Shown here piece after piece: positions 36,922 through 47,408 of a stretch of DNA of 64,000 nucleotides (position 1 is its first letter; the number at the start of each line of letters is the position of its first letter). The stretch comes from Panonychus citri (taxonomy: Eukaryota; Arthropoda; Arachnida; Trombidiformes; Tetranychidae): the NCBI RefSeq assembly GCF_014898815.1, contig NW_026515516.1, forward strand, positions 1,116,001 through 1,180,000, in the 5' to 3' direction. The translations under genes were made by a program, and so were the position numbers. Below the pieces are notes generated by a model that saw nothing but the letters and a program-made list of their open reading frames with translations, was not told where the DNA came from and searched no databases.

Positions 36922-37380
36922 CTTGGGGTAGATTGGCCTTTGTTGGTATAACATCGGGATTGGTTGGATTTGAATTTACAAGGATCCATTTTGGTTGGTG
37001 AGGTTGTTGGTGCTGTTGATGGTGAGGGTGGGATTGTGGTAGTTGTTGTGGTTGACCAAATGGTTTTCTATCAAAATCGAGAGTGTGTTGACCTGGTTGA
37101 CCGTAACTGTATTCTGATGTTGGTGTGAGTGTTGTCAATCCATCGGAAATGGTTGAACCTTTTGGGTTATTATGATGATGAAGATTGAGCTGATTTTCTG
37201 TTGACGATGATGATGAGATTTCCATGCGATTCTTATTACGAATTGAAATCATTGAGTCTCTTTTACGTATTTTTAGAATAATTAAAATCATTAGAGCAAT
37301 TAACAGGAGAAGGCAGCTCAATCCAAGAACTAGAATCAAAACTCGAGAGTCAAATATTTCCACAGAACCTTGGGTGTAAT
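36922..37380 (-). CDS. Sidestep-like receptor, transmembrane and cytoplasmic exon
   Basis: The acceptor is AAATTCAG|AT (phase 1). The joined sequence reads DYTQGSVEIFDSRV, then a strong transmembrane helix (LILVLGLSCLLLLIALMILI), then a stop-transfer KIRKRD. The cytoplasmic part contains a run of Ser, SDGLTTLTPTSEYSYGQPGQ and a Gln/His-rich block (about 36990-37050), ending ANLPQ before a phase-1 donor (G|GTATTT) at 36921. This joins in frame to the Asn-rich exon at 29235. Reading through the donor would instead end at 36788 and give a shorter tail. The domain order (extracellular FN3, TM, disordered tail) matches the Sidestep family of single-pass receptors. Confidence 0.8.
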
Positions 37381-39253
37381 CTGAATTTCAAGAATCAAAT
37401 ATGAAAGAGAAAAGAAAAAGAAACAAAATATTCAATAAGATTAACATTATTCTGTTTATAATTCAGGGAGAAAATCTCAATCTTCATTTGTGATTCATTT
37501 TGTTGCTTTTTTTTGTTCATTGTGTTCAAAGTCACATCATGTTGTTTTCATGATATAAACACATCAATTCCATGACTGTTTTTTTCTCATCTTAGCTGGA
37601 ATTCTGTATGTTTCAGAAGAAGAAAAAGTTCATTATTGCCTTTTTTTAGTTTTCTTTCTCTATCATGATGAACGATATATAAATACATACAGAATTTTTT
37701 TCCAGCGCAAATGATGAGAAAAAAAAATGGATCCAGATTTCGAGTAAAAGAATAGTGTAAATGTTTAGTAAAGGCAAAAAAGAGATAAAATTCTGAAAGT
37801 TAAGAGTTGATTTCGAAACATTTATACACATTGACATTGATCATGTTCATCATTATCTCCAGAGGAACCATGAGATTTCATGGGATTGATAAAATTTTGT
37901 TGCTTTTCAATTGTGAAAATGAAACAAGACAGAAAAAAAGTTCTAATATATAATTTGAAACTCCAAAAGTAACAGAAAAGCAGAAAAAGTTTCAATCGAA
38001 GGTAAAAAGAAAAGAAAAAACTTATACACAATGTTCAAACTCGAGATTAACTGAGCTCAGACATTGAGGTTCAATCAATTGAAGGGTCACATAATTTTCG
38101 ATATTTTTTATCTTCGAAAGAAAAAAAAAGATCAATTCGATCTATCAAAAAGCTTCTATCCTCTCTCTCCATGGATGATGATTATTAATATTTTCTAGTC
38201 CCTGACAAATAACTTGAGGCTTCATGTTAATGATTAAGATAATATATTGTTTAGTGTTTCCGTTTAGTCTAAATTTCCTTGAAAAACCTGAAACTTTTTC
38301 AGAAAATAGAGATAAAGGAAAAGTTCATTATTATCGATTTCAGATAATCAACGAAAAGTTCAGCATATAAACTGAATACTTGATATGATTCGTTATAAAT
38401 AAACGATATGTACTCATGAAGAAACGAAATGAACAAATTTCTATAAATTCAATCATCTTTTCATTATATTGAGTATTTCAACATGAACATGAGGGAAAAT
38501 ATATACACCTTCGAGTTTCCGTTTTCCGGTAATGAGAAAGAAAATTTTTAAACTATTAGCTGAATTGATAAGTATTTCGTATGGTAAATGATGTTAAATG
38601 AATTAGATTTTCTCTTCGCCTTCATTTCCTTTGAAATTGATAATTACTTTGATCGTCACTTTGCTGTATGATGATGATTAGTAAATTGCTCATAACAATC
38701 AACAATTCAATATCCGTTCACTAGCTACATGTTGTTCATGATAAATTTTTTTCCAACTATTTGTCATGAAGGAAAGAGTAATAAAACTCAATTCGTGTGA
38801 TGATAGAGAAAACTTTTCTGTTAAGAATTGAATATATTTTTCTCATAAAGTCTAATCGTTGAATCGTTTCAGCTTCTTGTTGAATTGTTACTAGGAAGGA
38901 ATAAGAAAAAGGATTGGAGAAAGAGAGAGAGAGAAAAGAGGAGAAGAGCTCGACTCGGAATACTAGGAATTTAAATGACTGCGATAATAAGATAATAGAA
39001 AATTACAAAGTTGACACAAAGTTTCTCAGAATTTGCTTCTTATCTTTCTGATATCATGAGTTTATTTCTTTTTTTCGATAGCACTGATAATGGAATGTAA
39101 ATTGATTTCAAGCTCCAATAAACAAGAGATGAGATGAGAATGCAAGATAAAAAATCTATGAGATTCAATGGAACTCATGAAATAAAAGGACATCACAAAT
39201 CGTATATCTTTTACTATCCAATCAAATGATCGTATGAACATTTTTCATGTCGA

Positions 39254-39284
<31 letters not shown>

Positions 39285-39308
39285 AGAACTGATTTAACTG
39301 AATGTTAC
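37381..39308 (-). other. Intron between FN3 exon 4 and the transmembrane exon
   Basis: A 1.9-kb AT-rich intron with a GA run just upstream of its donor (39252-39277). No exon is recognised within it. Confidence 0.7.
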
Positions 39309-39926
39309 CTTGTTTTCTGTTCATCATGGTCAATGTTCCAGATTTGAGTATTAAAGATGAACTTCGTCCACCAAATTTATTTGAAGAGTATATGTAAAGA
39401 GTGTAGGACGTACTTGGTTCAAGGCCACTGACGGCAAAAAGGGGACTAGAATTGGTCATATTATATAAAACCTTATCTCTTTCTGGATTAATCACTTCAA
39501 GATGATAAATATCTTTAACATAATTATAACTAACGTTATCTGGGCTTAAGGCATTTTCACTAGAACTTGATAGATTATCAAAGGAATCATCATTATCTTT
39601 ATCACTATCATTATTGTTGTCATGATTATCATTTGCTGAGCCCAAGTTTCCCGATTTAACTGGTGATGGTGATGAAGATATTGAAACATTAGGCCATGTA
39701 TTAGTTACTGTTATTCTTGCAGATGGATCATGATTCTGGTTTGATGGTAGATGATAATGATTGTTGTCAGACTGAGAATGATAATTTGGATTCTGATAAT
39801 GATTATCTTGTAATCCGGCATAAGATGATGGCGATGATGATGATGAACCAGGAATACATTCAACTATAAATGAGCCCCATGTTTGATTAGTAATCCTACA
39901 TGATTGTAAAGGCACCGAAGGAACAT
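39309..39926 (-). CDS. Sidestep-like receptor, fibronectin-III-like exon 4
   Basis: This is a phase 1-1 exon of 205 codons, with acceptor TTTAATTTAG|AT and donor CAAG|GTAACA. The domain starts VPSVPLQSCRITNQTWGSF and continues with IVEC, DIYHLEVINPERDKVLYNMTNSSP and a GLEPSTSYTLYIYSSNKFGG hairpin. These features recur in all four sister exons. About 80 residues rich in Ser, Asn, Asp and His separate the first two strands from YHLEV and come largely from TGA/TCA/ATC-type DNA repeats. It carries an N-glycosylation site in the shared NMTN/NLTN position. It is either the last of four tandem FN3 domains or one of a set of alternative exons, since the phases permit both. Confidence 0.8.
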
Positions 39927-40357
39927 CTAAATTAAAAGAGAGAGAGAGAGAAAGAGTAAATTAATTAATCAATTGATTACAATTCCAAATCGTAAATGAA
40001 CAGAAAATTCCTGCTTGATAAATGAAACTAGTTGTCAATTCAGTTCCAATCACTTTAATCAGAAAATTCAAACTCAATTGATGATTAGTTAACTATTATC
40101 TTATATTTACACAACTTCAATTGACACTCGATGATGTTGACAGATCAAGAGGAAAAATATCAGAATGATAGTCATGAAATTATCATGAAAATGAAAAAAA
40201 AACGTTCAAATTTGGATGATATCAAGTAAACAGAAACTTAATCATAATTGTGGGAATAAATTTTCTCGTTGAATAATTGATTAACTGCTATTATGATTAA
40301 AATTGCATCATAATATTTGTTTACAAAAAGTAAATTGAGTTACCAAGAATCACTAAC

Positions 40358-40915
40358 CTTGTTTATTATCACGATGATTAACTGGATTATCATTATTGTT
40401 ATTTTTGATTGTTGACTCAAATTGTTGAGCATTATTATTAGCAGTCTTTACATGTAATTTAATTGGATCACTTTTCCTATGTAAATATGAGGTAAATGCA
40501 TAAACCAAATAAGATGTTGCTGGTTTTAAATTGGTAATAAAAAATTTTGCCCGCGAATTTGTTAAATTATGAATTAGTTCACTTTTTTCTGAATTATAAA
40601 CTTGAACATGATAATTTAGCATCTTTATCATCAGATGATGATGAGTATGATTAGAAAAGGCTAACAAAGAGTTGGTATTATTATTGTTGTTGTTAAAGGT
40701 TGATGGTGATGAACGTGAGGGTAATAATAACAAAGATGAAGGTGATGATGATGATGATGATGATGGATAACCAGGCAAAGAAGGTGAATTTGATCCAGAG
40801 GATTGTGAAGTAACATTCATATTTAATCTGGTTAACTGTTGTACTGAACATTCAATGAGAAATGAATCAACCGTTTGATTGCTTATGACGCACGATTCCA
40901 ATGGAATGATGGGTT
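40358..40915 (-). CDS. Sidestep-like receptor, fibronectin-III-like exon 3
   Basis: Phase 1-1 exon of 185 codons. The acceptor is CCAGTCTTAG|AA and the donor is CAAG|GTTAGT. It reads EPIIPLESCVISNQTVDSF, LIEC, then a Ser/Pro/Leu/Asn insertion of about 75 residues that includes a run of seven Ser and one of six Asn. LNYHVQVYNSEKSELIHNLTNSRAKFFITNLKPATSYLVYA completes the FN3-like core, where GLEPG is replaced by NLKPA. The C-terminal linker is Asn-rich (ESTIKNNNNDNPVNHRDNK). The frame stays open upstream of the acceptor to 41060, but that part is hydrophobic intron sequence. Confidence 0.8.
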
Positions 40916-41564
40916 CTAAGACTGGAATCCAAGTACGATAATACATGATGACGATCATGGAGATTATCATGGTAAAAATGAAAGAAAATTTGATAAAGTT
41001 AATAAGAAGAAAAAAATAGAAACATATTATTATTACATTATCGTCATCATCACAAGACACACAATCATAATATCATTAATATAAATGTTCAGTGTTAATC
41101 ATCATGTAAATATCATTATTACTCTGAAAATGATAATGAAAATTAGGTAAATATGATAATTAAAGAGAGAGTGAGATGTGAATTTGTTTCATTCTCATGC
41201 CTGTGAATCTTTTTCAATGGTTAACATGATGAAAATTCATCATTTACTTACATTTCTCAATAGAAATTAAATTTACTTTATTTTCCCTCTGATTCTAATA
41301 GATGATTAACTAACCATTGCATCTTATTTTCTGTGTAAATATTTACATTGTAATAACTTATTCGTATGAATATATTATTTTCTTCGTGAGAAATTATCAT
41401 TATTAAGCTGATCTCATTAAGTATATTATATGTAATGATACATGTTACCCAAGAAAGTCAAAGTGTTATAATATTATCAGTGGAATAGGAAAGAAAGGTA
41501 AAAGGTTAAAAGGGATTAGGATTGAAATAAAAAGAGGGGATTAAGGTGAGGATTAATCTCTTAC

Positions 41565-42011
41565 CAGGCTCAGTTGGTGTTTGGTTAAAAGGCAGGTCAA
41601 CTTTTACCACCAAAGGTAAACTTTTACTGACCAAATTTGACGAGTATGCATAAAGTGTATACGAGTTACCAGGTTGAAGGCCACTTACCGTGAAAAAAGG
41701 TAAACTATTTGTAAGATTATCGGTTAATCGTTTAGTTTTATCGTTGAAAATTTCGGCATGGAAACGATTAGTTGATCTATTAACAAGTGGAACATGTTGA
41801 CTGTTGATACTTTTAAGATTCTGATTATCACTAACTGTCAATTCATGATTATGGTCATGAAAATGATGCTGATCACCAAAAGAAGATGATGATGATGATG
41901 ATGAATTTGAATCATCTTTCAATTCTTGTTCACCTTTAACTGAACAGGTAACATTAAATGAAGACAAGGTGACATTGACAATCTCACATGATTCCAATGG
42001 TAAAACCGGAT
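41565..42011 (-). CDS. Sidestep-like receptor, fibronectin-III-like exon 2
   Basis: Phase 1-1 exon of 148 codons, with acceptor TTTAAACAG|AT and donor CCTG|GTAAGA. It opens PVLPLESCEIVNVTLSSFNVTC. A Ser run (eight residues) and a His-rich stretch (HHFHDHNHE) fill the variable insertion. The conserved core is FHAEIFNDKTKRLTDNLTN, then FTVSGLQPGNSYTLYAYSSN and SKSLPLVVKV. The Tyr of YHLEV is Phe here. It ends TPTEPG, a Pro-rich hinge. The exon is about as similar to exons 1, 3 and 4 as they are to each other by eye, which implies repeated duplication of one exon. Confidence 0.82.
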
Positions 42012-43176
42012 CTGTTTAAATTTAAATGGGAAAACAATTTGTTATCAAAGTTAATTGTGATTAATTGTAGACAATTGTTAATCACAAAGATCATCATCAT
42101 CATTATCATTATCAATCAAAAAGATAATCACAATCACATTTAAAGGTTAATTTGTTTTCTCAGATTTGATTTTTGCTTCCATTAAGTGCAAACACATTAG
42201 GTGCTAGTTAACTAATTGTTATTATTACTTAATTATAACCTGAGACTTTACCATGATTAGTTTTCTCCCTTGAATATACTTGGGTGATTTCATGGAGATA
42301 ATAATAATGATTAACTCAACAATTTAGCGAGAATCGAGAACATCGAAGGCAAGAAAAAAAAGTTCGAGAAAAAGTTTTAATTTTTTTTGCTTCGATTCTT
42401 GATCTTAATTATCTTTGATTAAACTTTTCACTTCGCAATGAGATAGTCAATTGATTAACAATTAATTCTAATCAATGTTTGCTAAAAAAAGGGGGATTTT
42501 AATGACTGAACAACAATCATCATTAAGGTTAATTCAGTAATTAAGAAGTTCAATTACCGTTATCTTTGATTATATAATTACAATTTAATTTCTTTAATCT
42601 TTTCCTAATCTTAAGATTTAAAAAATATCATAACTAATTATCACATAGTCACAATTAAAAGTTTACATTAATAAATTGTTAGATAATTGTAATTGATAAT
42701 AATTAACAAAAACTTTCGTTAACGTAAACTAGGAAACAATTAATGAAACGTATTAAATTAATGGTCAACAATTAGTAAATTAAACGTTTGAAAAGTTTAT
42801 ACGATTATGTTAAATCTACTCTTTTAAATAATCCAGTTAATGGTAACAATTTACTAAATCATCTTAGTTAATTATCGCAATTTAATTAAACGATTAACTC
42901 TAATAAAGTTCAGTCTATGATCATAAAAATAATGGTAAGTGAAAATTGGATTAATCTGTTAAACTTTAATCCATTGAATAGATTAAAATCTTAATGGAAT
43001 TTTTTCTCGAACAAAAAATTATCCAAATCAACTCATTCATTAATTAGTAACTCATAAAACCGTAAAATCCTGAAACTTATTCATAAACATGATAAATTGT
43101 TATTGTAATCGATTTGATAATGTCAACGTGTTGAGTTGATTATTATGTAACAAATTAATTGGATTGATTGATTTAC

Positions 43177-43608
43177 CTGATTTTTTAATTAACAAGGTTC
43201 GGGTTCGGATGATTGTTGGTGAACTTGTTGCAAATTGATTAGCTGTGTATACATATATCAGGTAAGATTTACCTGGTTCAAGGCCATTAACTGTAAACCT
43301 GGAAACTTGATTAGTTAAATTGTAGATAAGTTTATCCTTTTCTGGTGTATAAACTTCAAGGTGATAATTAAGTTTATTATTATGTGATGAAGATGAAGAT
43401 GATTGAGTTGATCTATCATTTGTTAAAGGCAACGATTCATCAGAATTACCTGACGATGATGATGATGATAAACTATAATTACTATTATTATTGTTGAAAT
43501 GATAATCTTTATCAGAGTTAATTGTTGTACGATGAAAGTAACAATCAATTTGAAATGATTGTGTTGTCTGATTGCTTATGCTACATGAATCTAATATTGG
43601 TGCTGGTT
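43177..43608 (-). CDS. Sidestep-like receptor, fibronectin-III-like exon 1
   Basis: Phase 1-1 exon of 143 codons, with acceptor TATCCTTACAG|AA and donor TCAG|GTAAAT. It reads PAPILDSCSISNQTTQSF, QIDCYFHRTT, an Asn/Ser-rich insertion (poly-Asn, six Ser, a second Ser run), then LNYHLEVYTPEKDKLIYNLTN and FTVNGLEPGKSYLIYVYTAN with SSPTIIRTRTL. This is the clearest match of the four to the membrane-proximal FN3 of Sidestep-family proteins: a Cys pair, an NLT sequon and a GLEPG turn. Its acceptor phase fits the Ig V exon donor at 62203. The next upstream exon of the gene that I can see is that Ig exon, 18.6 kb away. Confidence 0.83.
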
Positions 43609-44762
43609 CTGTAAGGATATAAACAAAAAGGAGATTGAAAAGATTAGTTGGTTATTTGATATTTTCCCAAATATAACTGAAAGTTCATTAAAGTAAACCA
43701 TTTAATACACATGGAGAAAGGTTGAATTCAAGATGGACACTCGGTTAACAACTATACTGAAGTGGTTCAGCTCATTCATGAACTTTATTGTAAGAGAATT
43801 GACTTTTACTTTTATAGCTTTTTGAATGGAAAGTTCTGAGTGACTTTTTGACTTATTCATATTGAAATAACTCCAAAGTTCATGCAAGTTTTTCAATAGT
43901 ATCATGATAATGTCAAGCACTTTTCATCAGCTGATTCATTTTGATCTTTGCTTATCCATTAACAAGATGGAAAATATTTCAACGCCAAACTTTGAGCTCG
44001 ATTTTGAACCAGAAAATTTGAAAATCACCAAGAATCATGAAATATGAACAACTGATTACATGATGATGATGATTTTAGAATCATTTTCTTTATTTCTTTT
44101 CCTTGATTACAGTCAGATTTTGATTTCATTTTGCTTTTTCCATCATCATTATCATTTTGTTAGCTCTTTTTTATATTCTCTCCTTGAATTCAGGATGATA
44201 ATCATCATTATCATCATCAGCTTCATGATCAGAACTTTATCTAAGGGAATCTAATAAAGCTAAGTTACAAACAATGAACAAGAAAAAAAACTATGATGTA
44301 TAAAGTCAATTGGTTGTTGCTAATATTATTAACACTGGAAAGTGCTAGATGATTATCATCATCATCATGAGTTACTCATGAAGTTCAGGGTGTGAAAAAA
44401 AGGGAAATCGTTTGCTCATAGAGACTAAGGAACAAAAAAGAACCGAGAAATTCAATTCAGTGATGAAAATTTTTTATTCTGGTGAAATTCTGATACAATT
44501 TCCACTATAAGGTGAGTAATGATAATGATGAGTATTTATTGAGTATTTTTCAGGGTTTCCTGTTGATCTTTTAGCTCCCTTTCTCTTACTGATTTTTATC
44601 CAATTTTATCAATAAAATATCAGAATAACTTTTCTCTCTCTCTCTCTCTTTTCTTCATTGTTCCAGCATAATATCATTCAACGAACCTTTTTAACGGCTC
44701 GATTACAGGATTATCATCACGTAATTTCAATCCTCGAACTTGGTAACAGACCTTTACAATTA
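43609..44762. other. Receptor intron up to the DNA transposon
   Basis: AT-rich intron sequence of the minus-strand receptor. The short ORFs (43702-43920, 44060-44254) are low-complexity. There is a CT run near 44633-44650. No exon seen. Confidence 0.6.
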
Positions 44763-44777
44763 CCCAATCAACAGTGT
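44761..44777 (+). repeat. Left terminal inverted repeat (with TA) of the DNA transposon
   Basis: TACCCAATCAACAGTGT here is the exact reverse complement of 53776-53792. The outer TA is palindromic, so it may be a 2-bp target-site duplication, leaving a 15-bp inverted repeat beginning CCC. Confidence 0.8.
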
Positions 44778-44784
44778 TGACTCA

Positions 44785-44965
44785 AACTTGATTCAAAAAA
44801 ATAGAAAAAAGTTGACGATTGAATCAACGTTGAATCAATGATTTTTGACGCGATTTTATTCAATTTTGATGAGAATTTGAATCAAAATTGAAAGTTTTTG
44901 ATTCAAATTTGAGAGAGCAGTTTGAATCAAATTTGAGACTTTACTGACTCTTTTTGAAGCCGAAT
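44785..44965 (+). repeat. Left subterminal TTGAWTCAA motif cluster
   Basis: Six copies of TTGAATCAA or TTGATTCAA lie within about 180 bp of the left end. The motif is itself palindromic. The right end has similar copies, consistent with binding sites for the element's own transposase or accessory proteins. Confidence 0.6.
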
Positions 44966-45126
44966 TGATTCATATTTAAGTAATTTGAAAAAAATCATAA
45001 GATCAATTAAATGAAAATCCGATTCATGAATTTTCTCGCGATAAGAATTAGAATCTAGTAAGCAATATCAAATTCTAAATATTTTAATTTTAACGTTCAA
45101 GTGTAAAGAAAATAATAATTTTATAT

Positions 45127-46941
45127 TCAGTCATCCCATTGCTTATTTAATTGAAAAGATTCGTCTCCAATATCACTGTTGGCATCGTGAAATTCGCCTG
45201 AGTCACCATCAGAATTTCCATTCATTGAATTGTCGTCATCATCTTGATCAGTTTTTTCTTTTCCAGTGAACTTATTCTTTTTCCCTTCATTTTTTCTGCT
45301 CATTTCTTTGATCATTCTTTCACGGACATCATATTCTTGTCTTTCAGTGTACTCAAATATTTCAGATTTTCTGAAGATATGATCTAGTAGAAAAAGATAG
45401 ATTAATTTCATTGAAAAGAATCGAATCTATTCTCACCTATTAGTGATTTGATTCTTTTTCTACCCAAATGAAACTCAAATGATCCTCTGAAAGGCTCACT
45501 GAAAGGATCTTTAAAACTCCAGGCATAAACCAAAGGTACTTTTTCATCACGAAAGTTATCACGAAACTTTGCAAGCTCATTTTCAGTTAGGAATTTTTTC
45601 CCAATTGTTACATTTTTTATGTAACTTTCAGGAAAAGCTGTTTTCACTAGCTGGTAGCCCAAAGATGAAGGATTATTGGGCTTTGATTTACATAAAGCGC
45701 TTTCATATTTATCTAATTCTAATTGAATTTTACCCTCCAAAAAGATCCAATTCTGAATAAAGGAAAAACAAGAGAAAAAAACTCAGTAAAGATTTTGGAA
45801 AAGTATTTTCTTTACCTTTTTTCGTATTTTATATGTATCATCTTTCACAGGAACTTTATGCACGATTGTATTTGGCTCTTGCTCCACTTTCATTAACTTT
45901 TGATATATTTCTTGGATTATTTCCACTGTGGTTTTTATCGTCGATCCAAGAATATCATTATCAGAAAGCCTTGATGTAGATGAAGCAAGAGCATTCAATT
46001 TTTTATCTAAATCTTGTACAATCTGGTCATTTGATTTAGTTCTTTTACTTTTCATATTCTCGTCTCTTTGAACATTTTCATCGACATTACTACAGGGATC
46101 ATTTTCGATGTCCGTCTCACATTCATCTGAGTCCATCAACAATCCTTTAGGCTTGGAGGGTTTCAAAATCGATGGACTCTTTTCGGTGACTTGGGGAAAA
46201 ATATTCTTTTCACCTTCAGTTCTTGTTTTTTTGATTTGAATTTGTTTTTCAGCACTCAAATTAACATCACGCTTGAACTCGCTCATAATATTTGCAATTA
46301 TCTTTGGACCAAGAACATGTTGAACTGGAGCATCTTCTTCCTCGGTGAGTGGAGCATATTGAAGTTTAACTTTTAAATTCCAATTAGAAAAGATCTTTTT
46401 CAAATTCTTCCACATCGGATTTTGTCTTACGTTGTTTTGAAAGCATTTAAGAAGATCAGATTTGTTATCTAGAGGAAGAAAATCAGTTAGATGAAATTCA
46501 AAAGAAGATCTGATTCAACTCACCAGCAATCGCAAATATCTGTATGGTTAGTTTTTGCTCACAGATGTTGAAAATGAAATAATTCTTTTTCTCATCGAAA
46601 AAAGCTTTGAATGGAAAATCGAATCCAAACTCAGAAAGCTGATTTTCATCAATCTGAAAAGAAAATGGTTGCTTTAAGGGAACACAATCTCTGTCTAAAA
46701 TCAGAGGAAGCACAATTACAAGTTTATATTTTGATTTAGATAATTTTTCATTATCTGATGAACTTTTTCTTTTACTTGATGTTTTATCTGGATCACCGAA
46801 AAGAAACTTTTCTTTATCACTGAATGGAGATACTTTGGATGAATTATTTGACTCGCCTCTAGATAAATTCATCATTGGCTGAGTAAAGCATCTACGAATC
46901 TTTTCAGGATTCACGGCTTTATAAACACGTTGTGAACTCAT
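45127..46941 (-). CDS. Transposon accessory gene B, unknown function (four exons)
   Basis: Minus-strand exons 46524-46941, 45816-46468, 45437-45752 and 45127-45383 join in phase (introns of 53-63 nt) to give about 547 residues from MSSQRVYKAVNPEKIRR. The N-terminal exon ends IQIFAIAG. The second starts DNKSDLLKCFQNN and is charged and disordered. The third carries a compact segment, GYQLVKTAFPESYIKNVTI...FEFHLGRKRIKSLIG. The last starts DHIFRKSEIFEYTERQEYD and ends acidic (DQDDDDNSMNGNSDG). Gene A shows the same exon plan and junctions (AG/GG-D, LIG-DH), so the two are paralogues. The compact C-terminal segment resembles BEN or DUF4806-type DNA-binding domains, but only by weak pattern. It could be a transposition cofactor. 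Confidence 0.7.
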
Positions 46942-47408
46942 TCTGAATGATTAACACAGTTAATAGACTTGCAATTATGATCAAAATGAATGAAAGTAGC
47001 AAAGAAGAATTGTTTTTATAAATCACAAAAGGAAACGGATATTGATCAAAATCGTTTATTTTGATTCGAGATTAAACATGGGAAAGAAATCAATCAAAGA
47101 TGCTTTTCCCTAAAAGCTACAAAAAGCATTTCTGTAAAAGATCTATTTCACAAGATCTGTGCACAAAAAATTGGGTAAAAGCAAATTAAAATGATCGAGT
47201 TTCTTTAGACAAAATTGTAAATGTAAATTGATTAATCGAAAAAATTTTAGAAAATTGAAAAAGAAAATAATTGTACTTTTGATACAATTCGATTGTTATT
47301 TGTGATTTACTTTTCTTTCGATTTTGATTAAAATCGAGAGTTTAAGTAATTCAATATTGAAAAATTTGTACTGAATAATAGGAAAATATTTGAAAGTTAC
47401 TCAACATT
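46942..47408. other. Spacer between transposon genes A and B
   Basis: 467 bp of AT-rich sequence holding the 3' flank of gene A and the presumed promoter of gene B. No ORF of interest. Confidence 0.6.

Noticed and set aside
40916..41060. N-terminal extension of FN3 exon 3 upstream of the acceptor
   Set aside because: Open by chance; hydrophobic and Ile/Phe-rich. The TCTTAG|AA acceptor restores the start seen in the other three FN3 exons.
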